64,000 bases of DNA from SAR324 cluster bacterium (lineage in GTDB: Bacteria; SAR324; XYD2-FULL-50-16). Below, piece by piece: positions 8,256 through 18,000 of this stretch (its first letter is position 1; each line of letters starts with the position of its first letter). The stretch covers positions 1 to 64,000 of the forward strand of contig JANQGX010000059.1 in the NCBI GenBank assembly GCA_028282885.1, in the 5' to 3' direction. The notes under the pieces are model-generated. The model was given only the letters and a program-made list of their open reading frames with translations, made no database searches and had not been told where the DNA came from. The translations under genes were made by a program, and so were the position numbers.

Positions 8256-9748
8256 GTCGATGGCAACCACCCCCTGGACCGGTTCAGGGCTCTCTGCCAG
8301 CCCCCGATCAATTCTTCGACAGCCGCTTTATCCTGTTCGGCCCGGAATCTTCTGTCTTCTTTCCACATGCGGGTGATGTGATCCAGGTCTTTCCAAACAC
8401 CGGTCGCCAAACCCGCCAGAAAAGCTGCCCCCATAGCAGTGGTTTCTATGACTTGAGGACGGCTGACATCTATCTGCAGCAGATCCGCCTGGAACTGACA
8501 GAGGAAGTTATTCGCCGTGGCACCGCCATCGACCCGCAGAACCTTAAGTTCCGCCTTGGTGTCTTTTTCCATACATTTCAGCAGATCATATGACTGGTAG
8601 GCTATGGCTTCCAGAGCGGCCCTGACCATGTGATTCTTATCGGTGTCCCGGGTTAATCCGATCATCAAACCTCTGGCGTAAGCATCCCAGTGGGGAGCTC
8701 CCAGACCGACAAAGGCAGGAACGATATACAAACCGCCGGTATTTTCAATAGATTTCGCTATCGCCTCGGTTTCAGCGGCATCCTTGAAAAGTTCGAGTTT
8801 GTCGCGCAACCACTGAATCAAAGCCCCTCCCATAAAAACCGAGCCTTCCTGTGCATAGGTCACCTGATCACCCAGCTTCCAGGCGATGGTGGTCAGCAAA
8901 CCATGCTCGGAAAGCTGTGGAGTCGTTCCCGAATTCATCAGAAGAAAGCAACCGGTACCATAGGTGTTTTTCGCCATACCCTTCTCAAAGCAAGCCTGAC
9001 CGAAAAGAGCGGCCTGCTGGTCGCCGGCGACACCACAAATGGGGATTTCGGCACCCCATTCCGTCTGATCGGTGTAGCCGACAATTTCACTGCTTCCTTT
9101 AACTTCGGGCAGTGTCTCTTCGGGAATCTCCAGGCGTGACAGAATTTCACGATCCCAGCGGTTTTCAAAGATATTATAGACCAGGGTTCGAGAGGCATTG
9201 GAGCCATCCGTCACGTGCGCCTTACCTCCTGTCAGTTTCCAGATCAGCCAGCAGTCCACAGTTCCGAACAGAAGCTTTCCTTTTGCTGCAAGATCCCTTG
9301 CTTCCTGTCGGTGTTGTAATATCCAATGCATTTTAGTACCGGAAAAATATGCATCTGTTACCAACCCGGTTTTGTTGCGAATCACCGTATCGAATCCCTC
9401 GGCAACAAGAGATTTACAAAAATCTGCTGTTCTCCGACATTGCCAGACGATGGCGGTTCCAATGGCTTCCCCTGTTTCTTTGTTCCAGGCGATAACCGTT
9501 TCTCTCTGGTTGGTGATTCCGATGGCGGTTACCTTTGACATTTGTAGATTGGCGTTTGCCAACGCTGCTTTGATTGTATTTTTTTGCGATGACCAGATCT
9601 CCTCCGGATTCTGCCCCACCCATCCTGATTGTGGAAAGCTGGAGTCAAATGCTTCCGAGGCGGATCCCAGAATACTTCCCTCTTCATCAAAAAGCACGGT
9701 TCGGGAACTGCTGGTTCCCTGGTCCAAAGCCATCACAATTTTGCTCAT
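8252..9748 (-). CDS. glpK: Glycerol kinase
   Basis: The 498-residue enzyme matches GlpK throughout: the N-terminal DQGTSSSRTVLFD ATP site, GITNQRET, AIVWQCRRT, FSGTKMHWIL, CGVAGDQQAALFGQACF, TYGTGCFLLMN, YIVPAFVGLGAPHWD and VDGGATANNFLCQFQAD. It phosphorylates glycerol to glycerol 3-phosphate. Its last codons overlap the end of the convergent HAMP gene. No glycerol facilitator or GlpD gene is adjacent. Confidence 0.97.
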   Translation of the reverse strand: MSKIVMALDQGTSSSRTVLFDEEGSILGSASEAFDSSFPQSGWVGQNPEEIWSSQKNTIKAALANANLQMSKVTAIGITNQRETVIAWNKETGEAIGTAIVWQCRRTADFCKSLVAEGFDTVIRNKTGLVTDAYFSGTKMHWILQHRQEARDLAAKGKLLFGTVDCWLIWKLTGGKAHVTDGSNASRTLVYNIFENRWDREILSRLEIPEETLPEVKGSSEIVGYTDQTEWGAEIPICGVAGDQQAALFGQACFEKGMAKNTYGTGCFLLMNSGTTPQLSEHGLLTTIAWKLGDQVTYAQEGSVFMGGALIQWLRDKLELFKDAAETEAIAKSIENTGGLYIVPAFVGLGAPHWDAYARGLMIGLTRDTDKNHMVRAALEAIAYQSYDLLKCMEKDTKAELKVLRVDGGATANNFLCQFQADLLQIDVSRPQVIETTAMGAAFLAGLATGVWKDLDHITRMWKEDRRFRAEQDKAAVEELIGGWQRALNRSRGWLPST

Positions 9749-10246
9749 CCTGTCTCCCTGGTTAAATCGGTTTCTGATCTATATCTGTTTACTGTAAATC
9801 TTTGGTCTCTGATTACACAACAATTCAGGCGGATAATCGAATTCCCTCTCCCATAGCCAAAGATGTAACAGACCCATTTGCCGTTGGCAACAAGACGCTC
9901 CAAAATAGTGAAGGCGACAGGCAGAATTGACAGAGCAACTGCCCCTAACCTATTTTAGACAGTATACTGGTAAAGACCGAGCTTTCGATGCAGGGAAGCA
10001 TTAAAGATTGAGACGGCAGGCCAATGTCTTTCTACCACGATGGATAAAGCCTGTTTAGCATTTGTTACCCTTCCGGACCAGGGAGGTGAGTTGGACGCTC
10101 TCCTACTTCGCGGTTGCTCAACCCGGATAAGCCTTAATTCATCCGGACTCACACAGATGACGAGGAATACTTCGCTTCGAATCGGAGATATAGCAGTTAT
10201 ACCAGGGCTATAGCTGCCTCTCGATCCAGTTAACTCAATACACAAC
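9749..10246. other. Intergenic region, about 500 bases, no supported gene
   Basis: This divergent gap between glpK and the acyl-CoA synthetase operon must hold both promoters, but I see no clear -35/-10 pair or operator. A minus-strand frame at 9955-10314 invades the next gene and is rich in Ser/Arg, typical of a chance frame, so I do not call it. Confidence 0.5.
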
Positions 10247-11725
10247 ATGCCGAATATCACCATGAGAAAATCCAAACAACTGGATTCCCTGTTCAATCCC
10301 AAAAGTCTGGCCATGATCGGTGCTTCGACATCGACAAGAAAGTGGGGATTCCTGATTCTGCTGAATATCCTTAAAGCCGGTTACAAAGGAACGGTTTATC
10401 CGGTTAACCCAAAACTGGATTCCATACTGGGGTTTAAGTGTTATCCAAACGTCGCGGATATTCCGGATCAGGTAGATCTGGCTGTCATCACTATCCCGGC
10501 AGCCATGGTCTCAAATGTGATAGACGAGTGCGGAAAAAAGGACATTCCCAACATCGTAGTCATTACCGCTGATTTCAGTGAAACAGGTCTTGAAGGTGCT
10601 AAACTGGAAAAGGAAATTGCCGATAAGGCTCGCTCCTACGGCATCAACCTGACCGGTCCCAACACCATGGGGATTTTCAGCGCCGAGTCCAATCTGCATG
10701 CCCTGATGCCGATGATAATGCCGCTTCATGGCAAGGTCTCCATGTTTTCCCAGAGCGGCAATGTCGGTGTTCAGATGCTGGACTACGGTCTGCAGGAAAA
10801 TGTGGGCTTCGAGAAATTCGTCAGCAGCGGAAACCAGGCAGTCCTCTCGATTGAAGACTACCTGACCTATTTTGCCAATGACGAGCAGACAGATGTCATT
10901 CTGGGATATATAGAGGGTTTGGACAAAAATTCCGATTTCACCAGTGTGGCAGCCGAGGTGACCCGAAAAAAGCCGGTTCTGGTCATGAAAGGCGGGCGAA
11001 CAAACGTAGGTGGCAGTGCCGCTTCTTCGCACAGTGGTTCAATGGCCGGATCGACTGCCATCTTCAGGGCGGTCTGCAAACAGACCGGTATCGTGGAAGC
11101 CTGCAACACACAGGAACTGATTGACTGTGCCAAGGCTTTTGCCTGTTATCCATTACCCAAAGGCAACCGGGTGGGGATTATCACTCGCGGCGGCGGTTGG
11201 GGGGTTTTAGCAGCGGATGCCTGTGAAGAAAACGGGCTCGATGTCCCGGAACTGCCCCGGTACCTGATCAGGGAAATGGATAAGCTCCTTCCTAAATACT
11301 GGAACCGTAAAAACCCCATCGACCTGGTGGGAACCATCGCTCATGATCCCCTGCCTCAATGTCTGGAAATGCTGGCGGAATGGGATGGAGTCGACGCCGT
11401 GTTAGCCTTGGGAGCCGGTTTCAGGGCGTTTTCCTATCAATATTCAGAGGAGGTTAAAGGACCCAGGGAGTTAACAGACGCTATGGAACTGCTCAAGGAG
11501 TACCTGAAAGAAAGGAGCCGCCAGCCCGATGAGATTCTGGTTCAGGTGGCCAACATGGTGAGCAAGACAGGCAAGCCGGTTATATCCGTTTCCATCGGAT
11601 CGGACTATGCACATAAAAAATACTCGGAGCAATACGGAATCGTCTCCTATCCCACACCGGAGAGAGCAGTTCGGGTATTGAGGCACATGGTCGAATACTC
11701 TCGATATTTGAAAACATCCTCATGA
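10247..11725 (+). CDS. NDP-forming acyl-CoA synthetase, alpha-type subunit
   Basis: The 492-residue protein has a CoA-binding Rossmann domain (SLFNPKSLAMIGASTSTRKWG, GTVYPVNPK) and succinyl-CoA-ligase-like domains. GPNTMGIFSAESNLHA and MFSQSGNVGVQMLDYG are typical, and the phosphohistidine loop is SSHSGSMAGS. These enzymes convert acyl-CoA, ADP and phosphate to acid, CoA and ATP, or the reverse. The ATP-grasp beta half is encoded at the end of the same operon. The start could also be ATG 10262. The stop overlaps the MFS start (ATGA). Confidence 0.9.
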   Translation: MPNITMRKSKQLDSLFNPKSLAMIGASTSTRKWGFLILLNILKAGYKGTVYPVNPKLDSILGFKCYPNVADIPDQVDLAVITIPAAMVSNVIDECGKKDIPNIVVITADFSETGLEGAKLEKEIADKARSYGINLTGPNTMGIFSAESNLHALMPMIMPLHGKVSMFSQSGNVGVQMLDYGLQENVGFEKFVSSGNQAVLSIEDYLTYFANDEQTDVILGYIEGLDKNSDFTSVAAEVTRKKPVLVMKGGRTNVGGSAASSHSGSMAGSTAIFRAVCKQTGIVEACNTQELIDCAKAFACYPLPKGNRVGIITRGGGWGVLAADACEENGLDVPELPRYLIREMDKLLPKYWNRKNPIDLVGTIAHDPLPQCLEMLAEWDGVDAVLALGAGFRAFSYQYSEEVKGPRELTDAMELLKEYLKERSRQPDEILVQVANMVSKTGKPVISVSIGSDYAHKKYSEQYGIVSYPTPERAVRVLRHMVEYSRYLKTSS

Positions 11726-12960
11726 TAACTCGAGACACAAACCAACCGATTTTCTACGGGTGGGTGATCGTGGCCGTTGCCCTGCTTGCCCATTACATGT
11801 CTGTTGGTTCCGGGTTTTACATTTTTAATGCTTTCATGGAGCCCTTATGTGAAACCAGGGGATGGAGCCGTACCGATATCAATATCGGTATCACTGCCGG
11901 AATGTTCATCAACCTGTGGGCGTCCTTGATCTACGGAACCCTCGTTGCCAAATTTGGTTCCAGAATATTAATGACAATCGGACCATTTCTGGCTGGAACA
12001 GCCTTTATCTTTCTTTTCCGGAGCACCAGCCTGGTCTCTTTTACCCTCCTCTGTATTGCGCTGTTTCTGGCTAATGGTTCCTATGGCGGTGTTGTGGTCA
12101 ATACCGCTGTCAACAACTGGTTTGTGGAAAAACGGGGCAAGGCAATCGGCATTGCCACCATCGGCATCTCGCTTTCCGGAGCCAGCCTGCCTTTTATTGC
12201 CATGCTGCTGATCCTGAGAGGCGGTCTGGAAATGTCGGCCAACATCATCGGCGGATCGATTATGCTCCTGGGACCGGTATCCTGGTTGCTCGTCCGAAAC
12301 TGGCCTGAAGCTTATGGTTATTTACCCGACGGAGTAACCAAAAGGGAAGAGACGAACAATTCAAAGGAAGAACCTCCGGTCAAGCTCTGGACTTTGTCCG
12401 AACTTATCAAATCGCCGGATTTCTGGAAGATATCCTTTACCTTTGTCTTCGTGCTAAGCGGACTGATGGGGGTGATGTCTCAACTCAAACCCCGGTTTAC
12501 CAGTCTCGGTTTTTCCGATATTGAATCGATGATCATGATGGCAGCAACCGCCTTTGTTGGCGCTTTTGGAAAATATACCTGGGGTTCCCTCTGCGACCGT
12601 TTTGATCCCAAGAAGGTCATTGCCGGTTTGCTGGCCAGCAATGCCCTGGGACTCTCACTGGCATTGATCCAGAACTCGTTTACAGCCACCCTGCTGTTTA
12701 TTCTGGTTTTTGGCTTTTCCGTCGGTGGCGCCATGTCCACATTGCCTATTGCCGTCGCTCATTTTTTCGGCAGGCACTCCTTCCCGACGGTGATGAAATA
12801 CACAACTGTGGTGTTGATATTTGAACTTTGCGGTTTTATCATATCCGGACAGAGTTATGATCGGTTTGGTTCTTACAATCCGGCATACACGATATTCATG
12901 ATCCTGAATATCCTTGGTGTTTTTTTGATACTCTCGGTCAGGAAGGCGGAACCATCCTGA
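11722..12960 (+). CDS. MFS transporter, OFA/monocarboxylate-like
   Basis: The 412-residue protein has twelve hydrophobic segments and the opening FYGWVIVAVALLAHYMSVGSGFY, typical of oxalate/formate-antiporter and monocarboxylate MFS proteins. The N-half loop KFGSRILMTIGPFLAG and the central hydrophilic loop (about 205-230) fit the fold. Its place between the two acyl-CoA synthetase subunits suggests it imports or exports the organic acid that enzyme handles. It overlaps the upstream gene by four bases. Confidence 0.88.
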   Translation: MITRDTNQPIFYGWVIVAVALLAHYMSVGSGFYIFNAFMEPLCETRGWSRTDINIGITAGMFINLWASLIYGTLVAKFGSRILMTIGPFLAGTAFIFLFRSTSLVSFTLLCIALFLANGSYGGVVVNTAVNNWFVEKRGKAIGIATIGISLSGASLPFIAMLLILRGGLEMSANIIGGSIMLLGPVSWLLVRNWPEAYGYLPDGVTKREETNNSKEEPPVKLWTLSELIKSPDFWKISFTFVFVLSGLMGVMSQLKPRFTSLGFSDIESMIMMAATAFVGAFGKYTWGSLCDRFDPKKVIAGLLASNALGLSLALIQNSFTATLLFILVFGFSVGGAMSTLPIAVAHFFGRHSFPTVMKYTTVVLIFELCGFIISGQSYDRFGSYNPAYTIFMILNILGVFLILSVRKAEPS

Positions 12961-12965
12961 TTTGG

Positions 12966-14465
12966 ATGCCTTTTTTTCAGCAACATCAGATGCAACTCAA
13001 GCTTTTCAGCAAACTATTCATCGCCCTGTTTGTGACTTCCCTGGTCATCCTTTTTCTCTGGATCGGGGTTTTCTACTTCAAGCTTTCCAGTAATTTCAGG
13101 GAATATGTGAACCATGTCGAACTTGAACTGCAGCACGATCTGATCAATGAACTCAAGAAAGTCTACCGAATCACAAACAGCTGGGAGCTGTTGAGGGGTA
13201 ATCATGCCCTGTGGATGGACATCCTGGGACAAACCTTCGCACGCAATCCTCTTCCCGCAAAACCCAACAAACCTTTCAAAGGAGCCGTGCCCCCGGAATT
13301 GGAAGAATTTCGACACGATTTCGAAAGGTTGGATATAGAAACAAGACGACTGTTGATGAGGAAATCCGTCAGATTCGAAAGGTACTTTCGGTTGATACTG
13401 ATGGATAAAAACAAAAGAAGCGTGGTTGGAAAGATAAAAGATCCCGACTCCTTTCTATTAAAACCAATCCAAATCAGAGGCAGCATAATCGGTTGGCTGG
13501 GCATGAAGAAAGCTCAACAGTTTTCCAATCCCATGGATGTCCGCTTTATACAGGAGATGATTCGCCTGATCTTTATCATTAGCATTGGCATCATTGTTAT
13601 AGCACTGTTTGTCTCATTTTTTCTCTCAAGGCATCTGCTATCCCCTGTCAAAATGTTAACGACCGGCATTAAGTCTATATCGGAACGGAAATTCGATACC
13701 CGCATCAGCGTTAAATCAAAAGACGAACTGGGTGATCTGGCAACAGGATTTAATAAGATGGCCCATACCCTGGAACAATATGAAGAAGCCAGAAAGAACT
13801 GGATCACCGATATCTCGCATGAGCTGGGAACCCCCCTGTCCATTCTCAGGGGCGAAATCGAAGCGATCCAGGACGGTATCCGGGAAGTGACTGAGAAAAA
13901 CCTCGATTCGATGCACGCCGAAGTGATGCACCTTTCCAAAATTGTCAAAGACCTGAAAGATTTGTCCCTGGCTGAAACAGGAGGTTTGACCTTCAACAAA
14001 ACAGAGCTCGATGCCTTTGAAGTTTTGACAGATACTTTCAAACTTTATGAAAACCGTTTTCAGGAAAAACAGATCAGGCTTGAGATAAAATCCGAAAATG
14101 ATGAGAAAAAGCTCATAATGGCGGATAGCGACCGATTACAACAGGTGTTTTCCAACATATTTGAAAACACCCTGCGTTACTCGGACGCGCCGGGTCAGTT
14201 AAAAATCGGATGTCGAACGGAAGACAGTAATTTGATCCTCTTTTTCGAAGATTCAGGGCCCGGGGTACCGGAAAAAAGTCTTCCGCTCATATTTAAACGG
14301 CTATACCGAGTCGATCAATCCAGAAACCGTGAAAAAGGAGGGACCGGGCTTGGGCTTGCCATCTGCAAACACATCATAGAAGCTCATCAGGGCAAGATTA
14401 CGGCAAATAACGGAAAAGGAAGGGGACTACGATTGGAAATAGAACTACCGATTATTCAAGCTTAG
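12966..14465 (+). CDS. Sensor histidine kinase, BaeS-like
   Basis: The 499-residue protein has a transmembrane helix (about 15-40), a periplasmic sensor domain, a second helix (about 195-220), HAMP, and a HisKA domain with the phospho-accepting histidine in WITDISHELGTPLSIL. The HATPase has NIFENTLRYSD, EDSGPGVPE and GGTGLGLAICKHI. The layout is that of BaeS. ATG 12966 or ATG 12990 could be the start; neither has a strong ribosome-binding site. The partner regulator begins four bases after its stop. Confidence 0.93.
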   Translation: MPFFQQHQMQLKLFSKLFIALFVTSLVILFLWIGVFYFKLSSNFREYVNHVELELQHDLINELKKVYRITNSWELLRGNHALWMDILGQTFARNPLPAKPNKPFKGAVPPELEEFRHDFERLDIETRRLLMRKSVRFERYFRLILMDKNKRSVVGKIKDPDSFLLKPIQIRGSIIGWLGMKKAQQFSNPMDVRFIQEMIRLIFIISIGIIVIALFVSFFLSRHLLSPVKMLTTGIKSISERKFDTRISVKSKDELGDLATGFNKMAHTLEQYEEARKNWITDISHELGTPLSILRGEIEAIQDGIREVTEKNLDSMHAEVMHLSKIVKDLKDLSLAETGGLTFNKTELDAFEVLTDTFKLYENRFQEKQIRLEIKSENDEKKLIMADSDRLQQVFSNIFENTLRYSDAPGQLKIGCRTEDSNLILFFEDSGPGVPEKSLPLIFKRLYRVDQSRNREKGGTGLGLAICKHIIEAHQGKITANNGKGRGLRLEIELPIIQA

Positions 14466-14469
14466 GGCA

Positions 14470-15159
14470 ATGACCATGTCTCAGAAAATTCTAATCATCG
14501 AGGACGAGAAAAAGATAGCCGATCTGCTCAGGGAATACCTGGAGAATTCCGGATACCGGACCGATTGGATCGACAACGGATCCCTGGCGGTATCCGGGTT
14601 TAAAAAAGTCAACCCCTCGTTGGTTCTGCTGGACCTGATGTTACCGGGAATGGATGGCATCGAGGTCTGCAAGGAATTGAGAAAAATTTCGAATATTCCC
14701 ATCATCATGGTGACTGCCAAAATCGAAGAGGTGGATCGTTTAATCGGTCTGGAACTCGGCGCTGATGATTATATCTGCAAACCATTCAGCCCCAGGGAAG
14801 TGGTGGCCAGGGTTAAAAGCGTTCTCAGGCGGGTTTTCATAGAGCCCGAGACGCGAAAATTGGTCATTGGCAATATTTCTGTGGATCTGGAAACCAAAAC
14901 GGTTACCGTCAATGACAGTGATATCGTGCTGACCCCCAGTGAGTTCAACTTGTTGCGGGTAATGATGTCACAAACCAACCGGGTATTCAGCAGAAACGAG
15001 CTGCTCAACAAAGTCCAGGGATACGACTTTGATGGTTATGACAGAACCATCGATACCCATATTAAGAATCTCAGAAAAAAAATCCGATCCGTAATCCCGG
15101 ATAAAGAGATCATTACCTCGGTCTACGGTTCCGGGTACAAATTTAATCACCCGGCGTAG
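14470..15159 (+). CDS. OmpR-family response regulator, BaeR-like
   Basis: The 229-residue protein has a receiver domain (ILIIEDEKKIADLL, phospho-aspartate in SLVLLDLMLPGMDG, switch lysine in ADDYICKPFSP) and a winged-helix DNA-binding domain (VLTPSEFNLLRVM, YDRTIDTHIKNLRKKI, ITSVYGSGYKF). It is cognate to the adjacent kinase. The probable target is its own operon, including the acyl-CoA synthetase and transporter genes, although I could not identify a binding site. Confidence 0.95.
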   Translation: MTMSQKILIIEDEKKIADLLREYLENSGYRTDWIDNGSLAVSGFKKVNPSLVLLDLMLPGMDGIEVCKELRKISNIPIIMVTAKIEEVDRLIGLELGADDYICKPFSPREVVARVKSVLRRVFIEPETRKLVIGNISVDLETKTVTVNDSDIVLTPSEFNLLRVMMSQTNRVFSRNELLNKVQGYDFDGYDRTIDTHIKNLRKKIRSVIPDKEIITSVYGSGYKFNHPA

Positions 15160-15250
15160 AATCAGCAATAAACAACCGTTATCGGAAACTAGGGAAAACA
15201 CTCCGATAGATGAAAAGATGTATTACATTCACCCTAAACAAAAGGAATAT

Positions 15251-15928
15251 ATGGATATTATCAAGCAAGCATTAGCGGAAGGCAGAAATACTCTCTCAGA
15301 ATTTGACTCCAAAAAGGTCCTGCAACATTACAAGATTCCTGTGACACAGGAAAAAATCGTCACCAATGAAGCTGAGTTGGAATCAGCCGCCAAAGAACTG
15401 GGATTTCCTCTTGTCCTAAAGGGGTCATCGTTTGAAATTGCCCACAAAACCGAGAAGGGATTAATCCAAATTGACATCAGAACCCCGGAAGAAGCCAGGG
15501 AAGCTTTCAGGACTATTCAGTCCAGGATGGAAACAGATCAAAAGGATGTCCTGGTTCAGGAGATGGTAAAAGGGCAACGAGAGCTTGTCGTCGGTATGAC
15601 CCGTGATGCCCAGTTCGGACCCTGTGTCATGTTCGGTCTGGGCGGAATATTCACCGAGATTCTCAAAGACGTGGCCTTCAGGGTCGCCCCTTTAAAACAA
15701 AGAGATACCTTCGACCTCATGGAGGAGATCAGGGGTAAAAAAATCCTGGATGCAGTTCGTGGACTTGAGGCAGTGGATCGCGAAGCACTGGCTGATATTC
15801 TGCAGGCGGTAGGACAGATCGGGCTGGATTATGACGAGATTAAAGAGATTGATATCAACCCATTGAAAATCAAGAATGGACAACCCATCGCGGTTGATGC
15901 CCTGGTAGTCCTGGAAGATCCTGCCTGA
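15251..15928 (+). CDS. NDP-forming acyl-CoA synthetase, beta-type ATP-grasp subunit
   Basis: This ATP-grasp subunit binds the nucleotide and completes the alpha-type protein at 10247-11725. Seen here: LQHYKIPVTQEKIV, FPLVLKGSSFEIAHKTEKG, VLVQEMVKGQRELVVGMTRD, FGLGGIFTEILKDVAFRV and EIDINPLKI, all standard for the ATP-grasp_5 family. I choose ATG 15251 (225 residues) because AAAGGA lies just upstream; an upstream ATG at 15218 would add 11 residues. It is the last gene of the operon begun at 10247. Confidence 0.92.
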   Translation: MDIIKQALAEGRNTLSEFDSKKVLQHYKIPVTQEKIVTNEAELESAAKELGFPLVLKGSSFEIAHKTEKGLIQIDIRTPEEAREAFRTIQSRMETDQKDVLVQEMVKGQRELVVGMTRDAQFGPCVMFGLGGIFTEILKDVAFRVAPLKQRDTFDLMEEIRGKKILDAVRGLEAVDREALADILQAVGQIGLDYDEIKEIDINPLKIKNGQPIAVDALVVLEDPA

Positions 15929-15939
15929 TAGCAATCCGG

Positions 15940-15971
15940 ATTGCCGGAATATCGATGGAAATTCCGGTAAT
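15940..15971 (+). terminator. Possible operon-end stem-loop
   Basis: An 11-base imperfect inverted repeat, ATTGCCGGAAT and ATTCCGGTAAT with a 10-base loop, begins 12 bases after the beta-subunit stop. It lacks a T-run, so it is either a weak terminator or an mRNA 3'-end stabiliser. Confidence 0.4.
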
Positions 15972-16457
15972 CTGTCAACTAATGATCAATCACCTCGGTT
16001 TGTTCTCAGTTATCCCGACGGTTCAACAATCTGAAATCATATCCTAAATCCCGATAGCAGTTCTCACCTTGTGTTCCGGATAAGGGCTGGCACATTGTTC
16101 GCATTATTTTTAGTGTTGCGAAACAAGGATGTTTCGGCCGCGATTCCCACCGCCGCGCACAAGGATTTGTGCCAACAACCGCACTGTCCATTCCCGCTTT
16201 CCGCCAAATTGGTTATCTAATACGCGTCATCACAACTCAGTATCCCACTCTATAGTATATCTGCATTGAACTACAGATCTGCTACACTGGCTGGAAAACC
16301 TCTTCAGCTTGACAGTGTAAGCGGATTTGCCGGACCATATCTGAACATCCTTCGACATCATAAAATTGGTGATGGCTTATAGTTTACCGGAGAAACAGTT
16401 ATTCTCGCTCTGTCCCGGAATACTTCTTAACCGGCACTCTCAATTCGGTCGATAAAA
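15972..16457. other. Intergenic region, about 490 bases, no supported gene
   Basis: A minus-strand frame of 61 residues at 16006-16191 lacks a ribosome-binding site and any motif and is not called. I see no RNA gene or clear promoter, though the promoter of the following MFS gene should lie here. Confidence 0.45.
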
Positions 16458-17624
16458 ATGTCCGAGCAATCGTATCTGCGCCTTCAACTCATTGTCTTTG
16501 CCCTGGTGGCAGCTTCCTTTACCAATATCTACCTGACTCAACCGGTCCTGCCAATATTACAACAGGAGTTTTCCGCAGATATGATCCTGGCCTCCTTTAG
16601 CGTTTCGGCTGTCATTCTGGGTATTGCCCTGTCCAATCTTCCTTTTGGGTTCCTGGCGGATCGGTTCCCCATCCAGCCTTTAATCTCGATAGGCGGCACA
16701 ATTGTAGCTCTCGGTGCCATCATCTGTGCTGTTACCCATAATCTTTGGATACTGATCGGCGCCCGTTTTTTACAGGGAGTTTTCATCCCTTCCCTCACCA
16801 CCTGTTTGGCTGCATACCTGGCCAAAACCTTACCTGTTGCAAGATTAAACGTGGTGATGGGGGCATATGTTTCGGCAACGGTACTTGGCGGTTTGAGCGG
16901 CCGTCTGCTTGGAGGATGGATACATCCGCCTCTGCATTGGCGGTATGCCTTCATCTCCGCATCGATATTAACCTTTGCAGCAACCCTGTTTGCTGTACGG
17001 GGACTTCCCAAATCAGATCCCGATCTTTCCAAAAGTTCTTCCTCTCTTGGCTACCTGGAGCTTTTCAGGCGTTGGGATTTGCTCCCCCTCTTTTTTTGTG
17101 CCACGGGTAGTTTTGCCGTGTTTTCTTCAATCTTCAATTATCTTCCCTATCGATTGAGCCATGATCCTTTTAATTTCTCAACTGAGATGACAACCCTGCT
17201 GTACCTGGTTTATATCGTCGGCATCTTCCTTGGGCCAACGGCAGGAAGAATCAGCAATCGGATCGGCAGTGGAAACACCCTGATTGCCGGATGCACCGTT
17301 CTGGGCGGAGCGTTGCTGTTGATTTTGATTCCCTCAGTTGTGGCTGTCATACTCGCTCTTTTTGGCACCTGTGCCGGATTTTTCACCGTCCACGCCGCTG
17401 CTGTCGGCTCTTTGAATCGGAAACTCTCCGGCGGACAGGGAAGAGCCAATGCTCTCTATGTCCTCTTTTACTACCTTGGCGGATGGCTTGGGATTACCGT
17501 ATCGGGACTTGCCTTTAAATCCAAAGGCTGGAATGCTTTGATCCTGGTTACCTTGCTTTTTCTGATCGCTCCGATGGTCGCAGGAATCTTGGAACGAAAA
17601 AACCAGGTTAAAAACAACAGTTAA
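16458..17624 (+). CDS. MFS transporter, YnfM/drug-efflux-like
   Basis: The 388-residue protein has twelve predicted membrane segments. FTNIYLTQPVLPILQQEFSA at the first helix and the A-motif-like loop GFLADRFPIQPLI match the YnfM branch of efflux MFS proteins. Substrate is unknown. It is monocistronic as far as visible and not related in sequence feel to the OFA-type transporter at 11722. Confidence 0.85.
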   Translation: MSEQSYLRLQLIVFALVAASFTNIYLTQPVLPILQQEFSADMILASFSVSAVILGIALSNLPFGFLADRFPIQPLISIGGTIVALGAIICAVTHNLWILIGARFLQGVFIPSLTTCLAAYLAKTLPVARLNVVMGAYVSATVLGGLSGRLLGGWIHPPLHWRYAFISASILTFAATLFAVRGLPKSDPDLSKSSSSLGYLELFRRWDLLPLFFCATGSFAVFSSIFNYLPYRLSHDPFNFSTEMTTLLYLVYIVGIFLGPTAGRISNRIGSGNTLIAGCTVLGGALLLILIPSVVAVILALFGTCAGFFTVHAAAVGSLNRKLSGGQGRANALYVLFYYLGGWLGITVSGLAFKSKGWNALILVTLLFLIAPMVAGILERKNQVKNNS

Positions 17625-17835
17625 AGATCGGGCTTGCGCACAATACTTGCGGAACACCCAAGACATAAAACCAGAAGTCAATTGATTATTGAGAGAGTTG
17701 AAAGCCGATGTTATGATACATACACGCAGGTATGATATTTACAAAATATCCCGGATACTTGCCGTTATCCTTTGTAACAACCGAATTTGAACGATTTCCA
17801 GAACTTTCGATTTTGTCAATGGCAAAGGGAACAAG

Positions 17836-18000
17836 ATGAATAAATACGCTTGTGAATATTGTGACTATGTCTATGATCCGGAAGTGGGTGATCCCTCAAA
17901 CGACATACCACAAGGAACACCTTTAGACGACCTTCCTTATGACTGGACTTGTCCGGACTGTGGAGCAACCAAAGATTATTTCGAACCTGTCTCCTCATGA
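17836..18000 (+). CDS. Rubredoxin
   Basis: This 54-residue electron carrier is short enough to be easily missed. It has the two iron-binding knuckles of rubredoxin: CEYCDYVYDPEVGDP near the N-terminus and WTCPDCGATKDYFEP near the C-terminus, with the expected GTP-x-DDLPYDW between them. A ribosome-binding site (AAAGGGA) sits five bases before the ATG. Its stop overlaps the ATG of the following acetyltransferase. Rubredoxins commonly serve peroxide- or superoxide-reducing pathways, but no such partner is adjacent. Confidence 0.95.
   Translation: MNKYACEYCDYVYDPEVGDPSNDIPQGTPLDDLPYDWTCPDCGATKDYFEPVSS

Noticed and set aside
9955-10314. 119-residue minus-strand frame before the acyl-CoA synthetase operon
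   Set aside because: It overlaps the start of a well-supported gene and has a composition typical of chance frames.
16006-16191. 61-residue minus-strand frame in the gap before the MFS gene
   Set aside because: No ribosome-binding site, no motif; could be an unannotated repeat but I saw no second copy.
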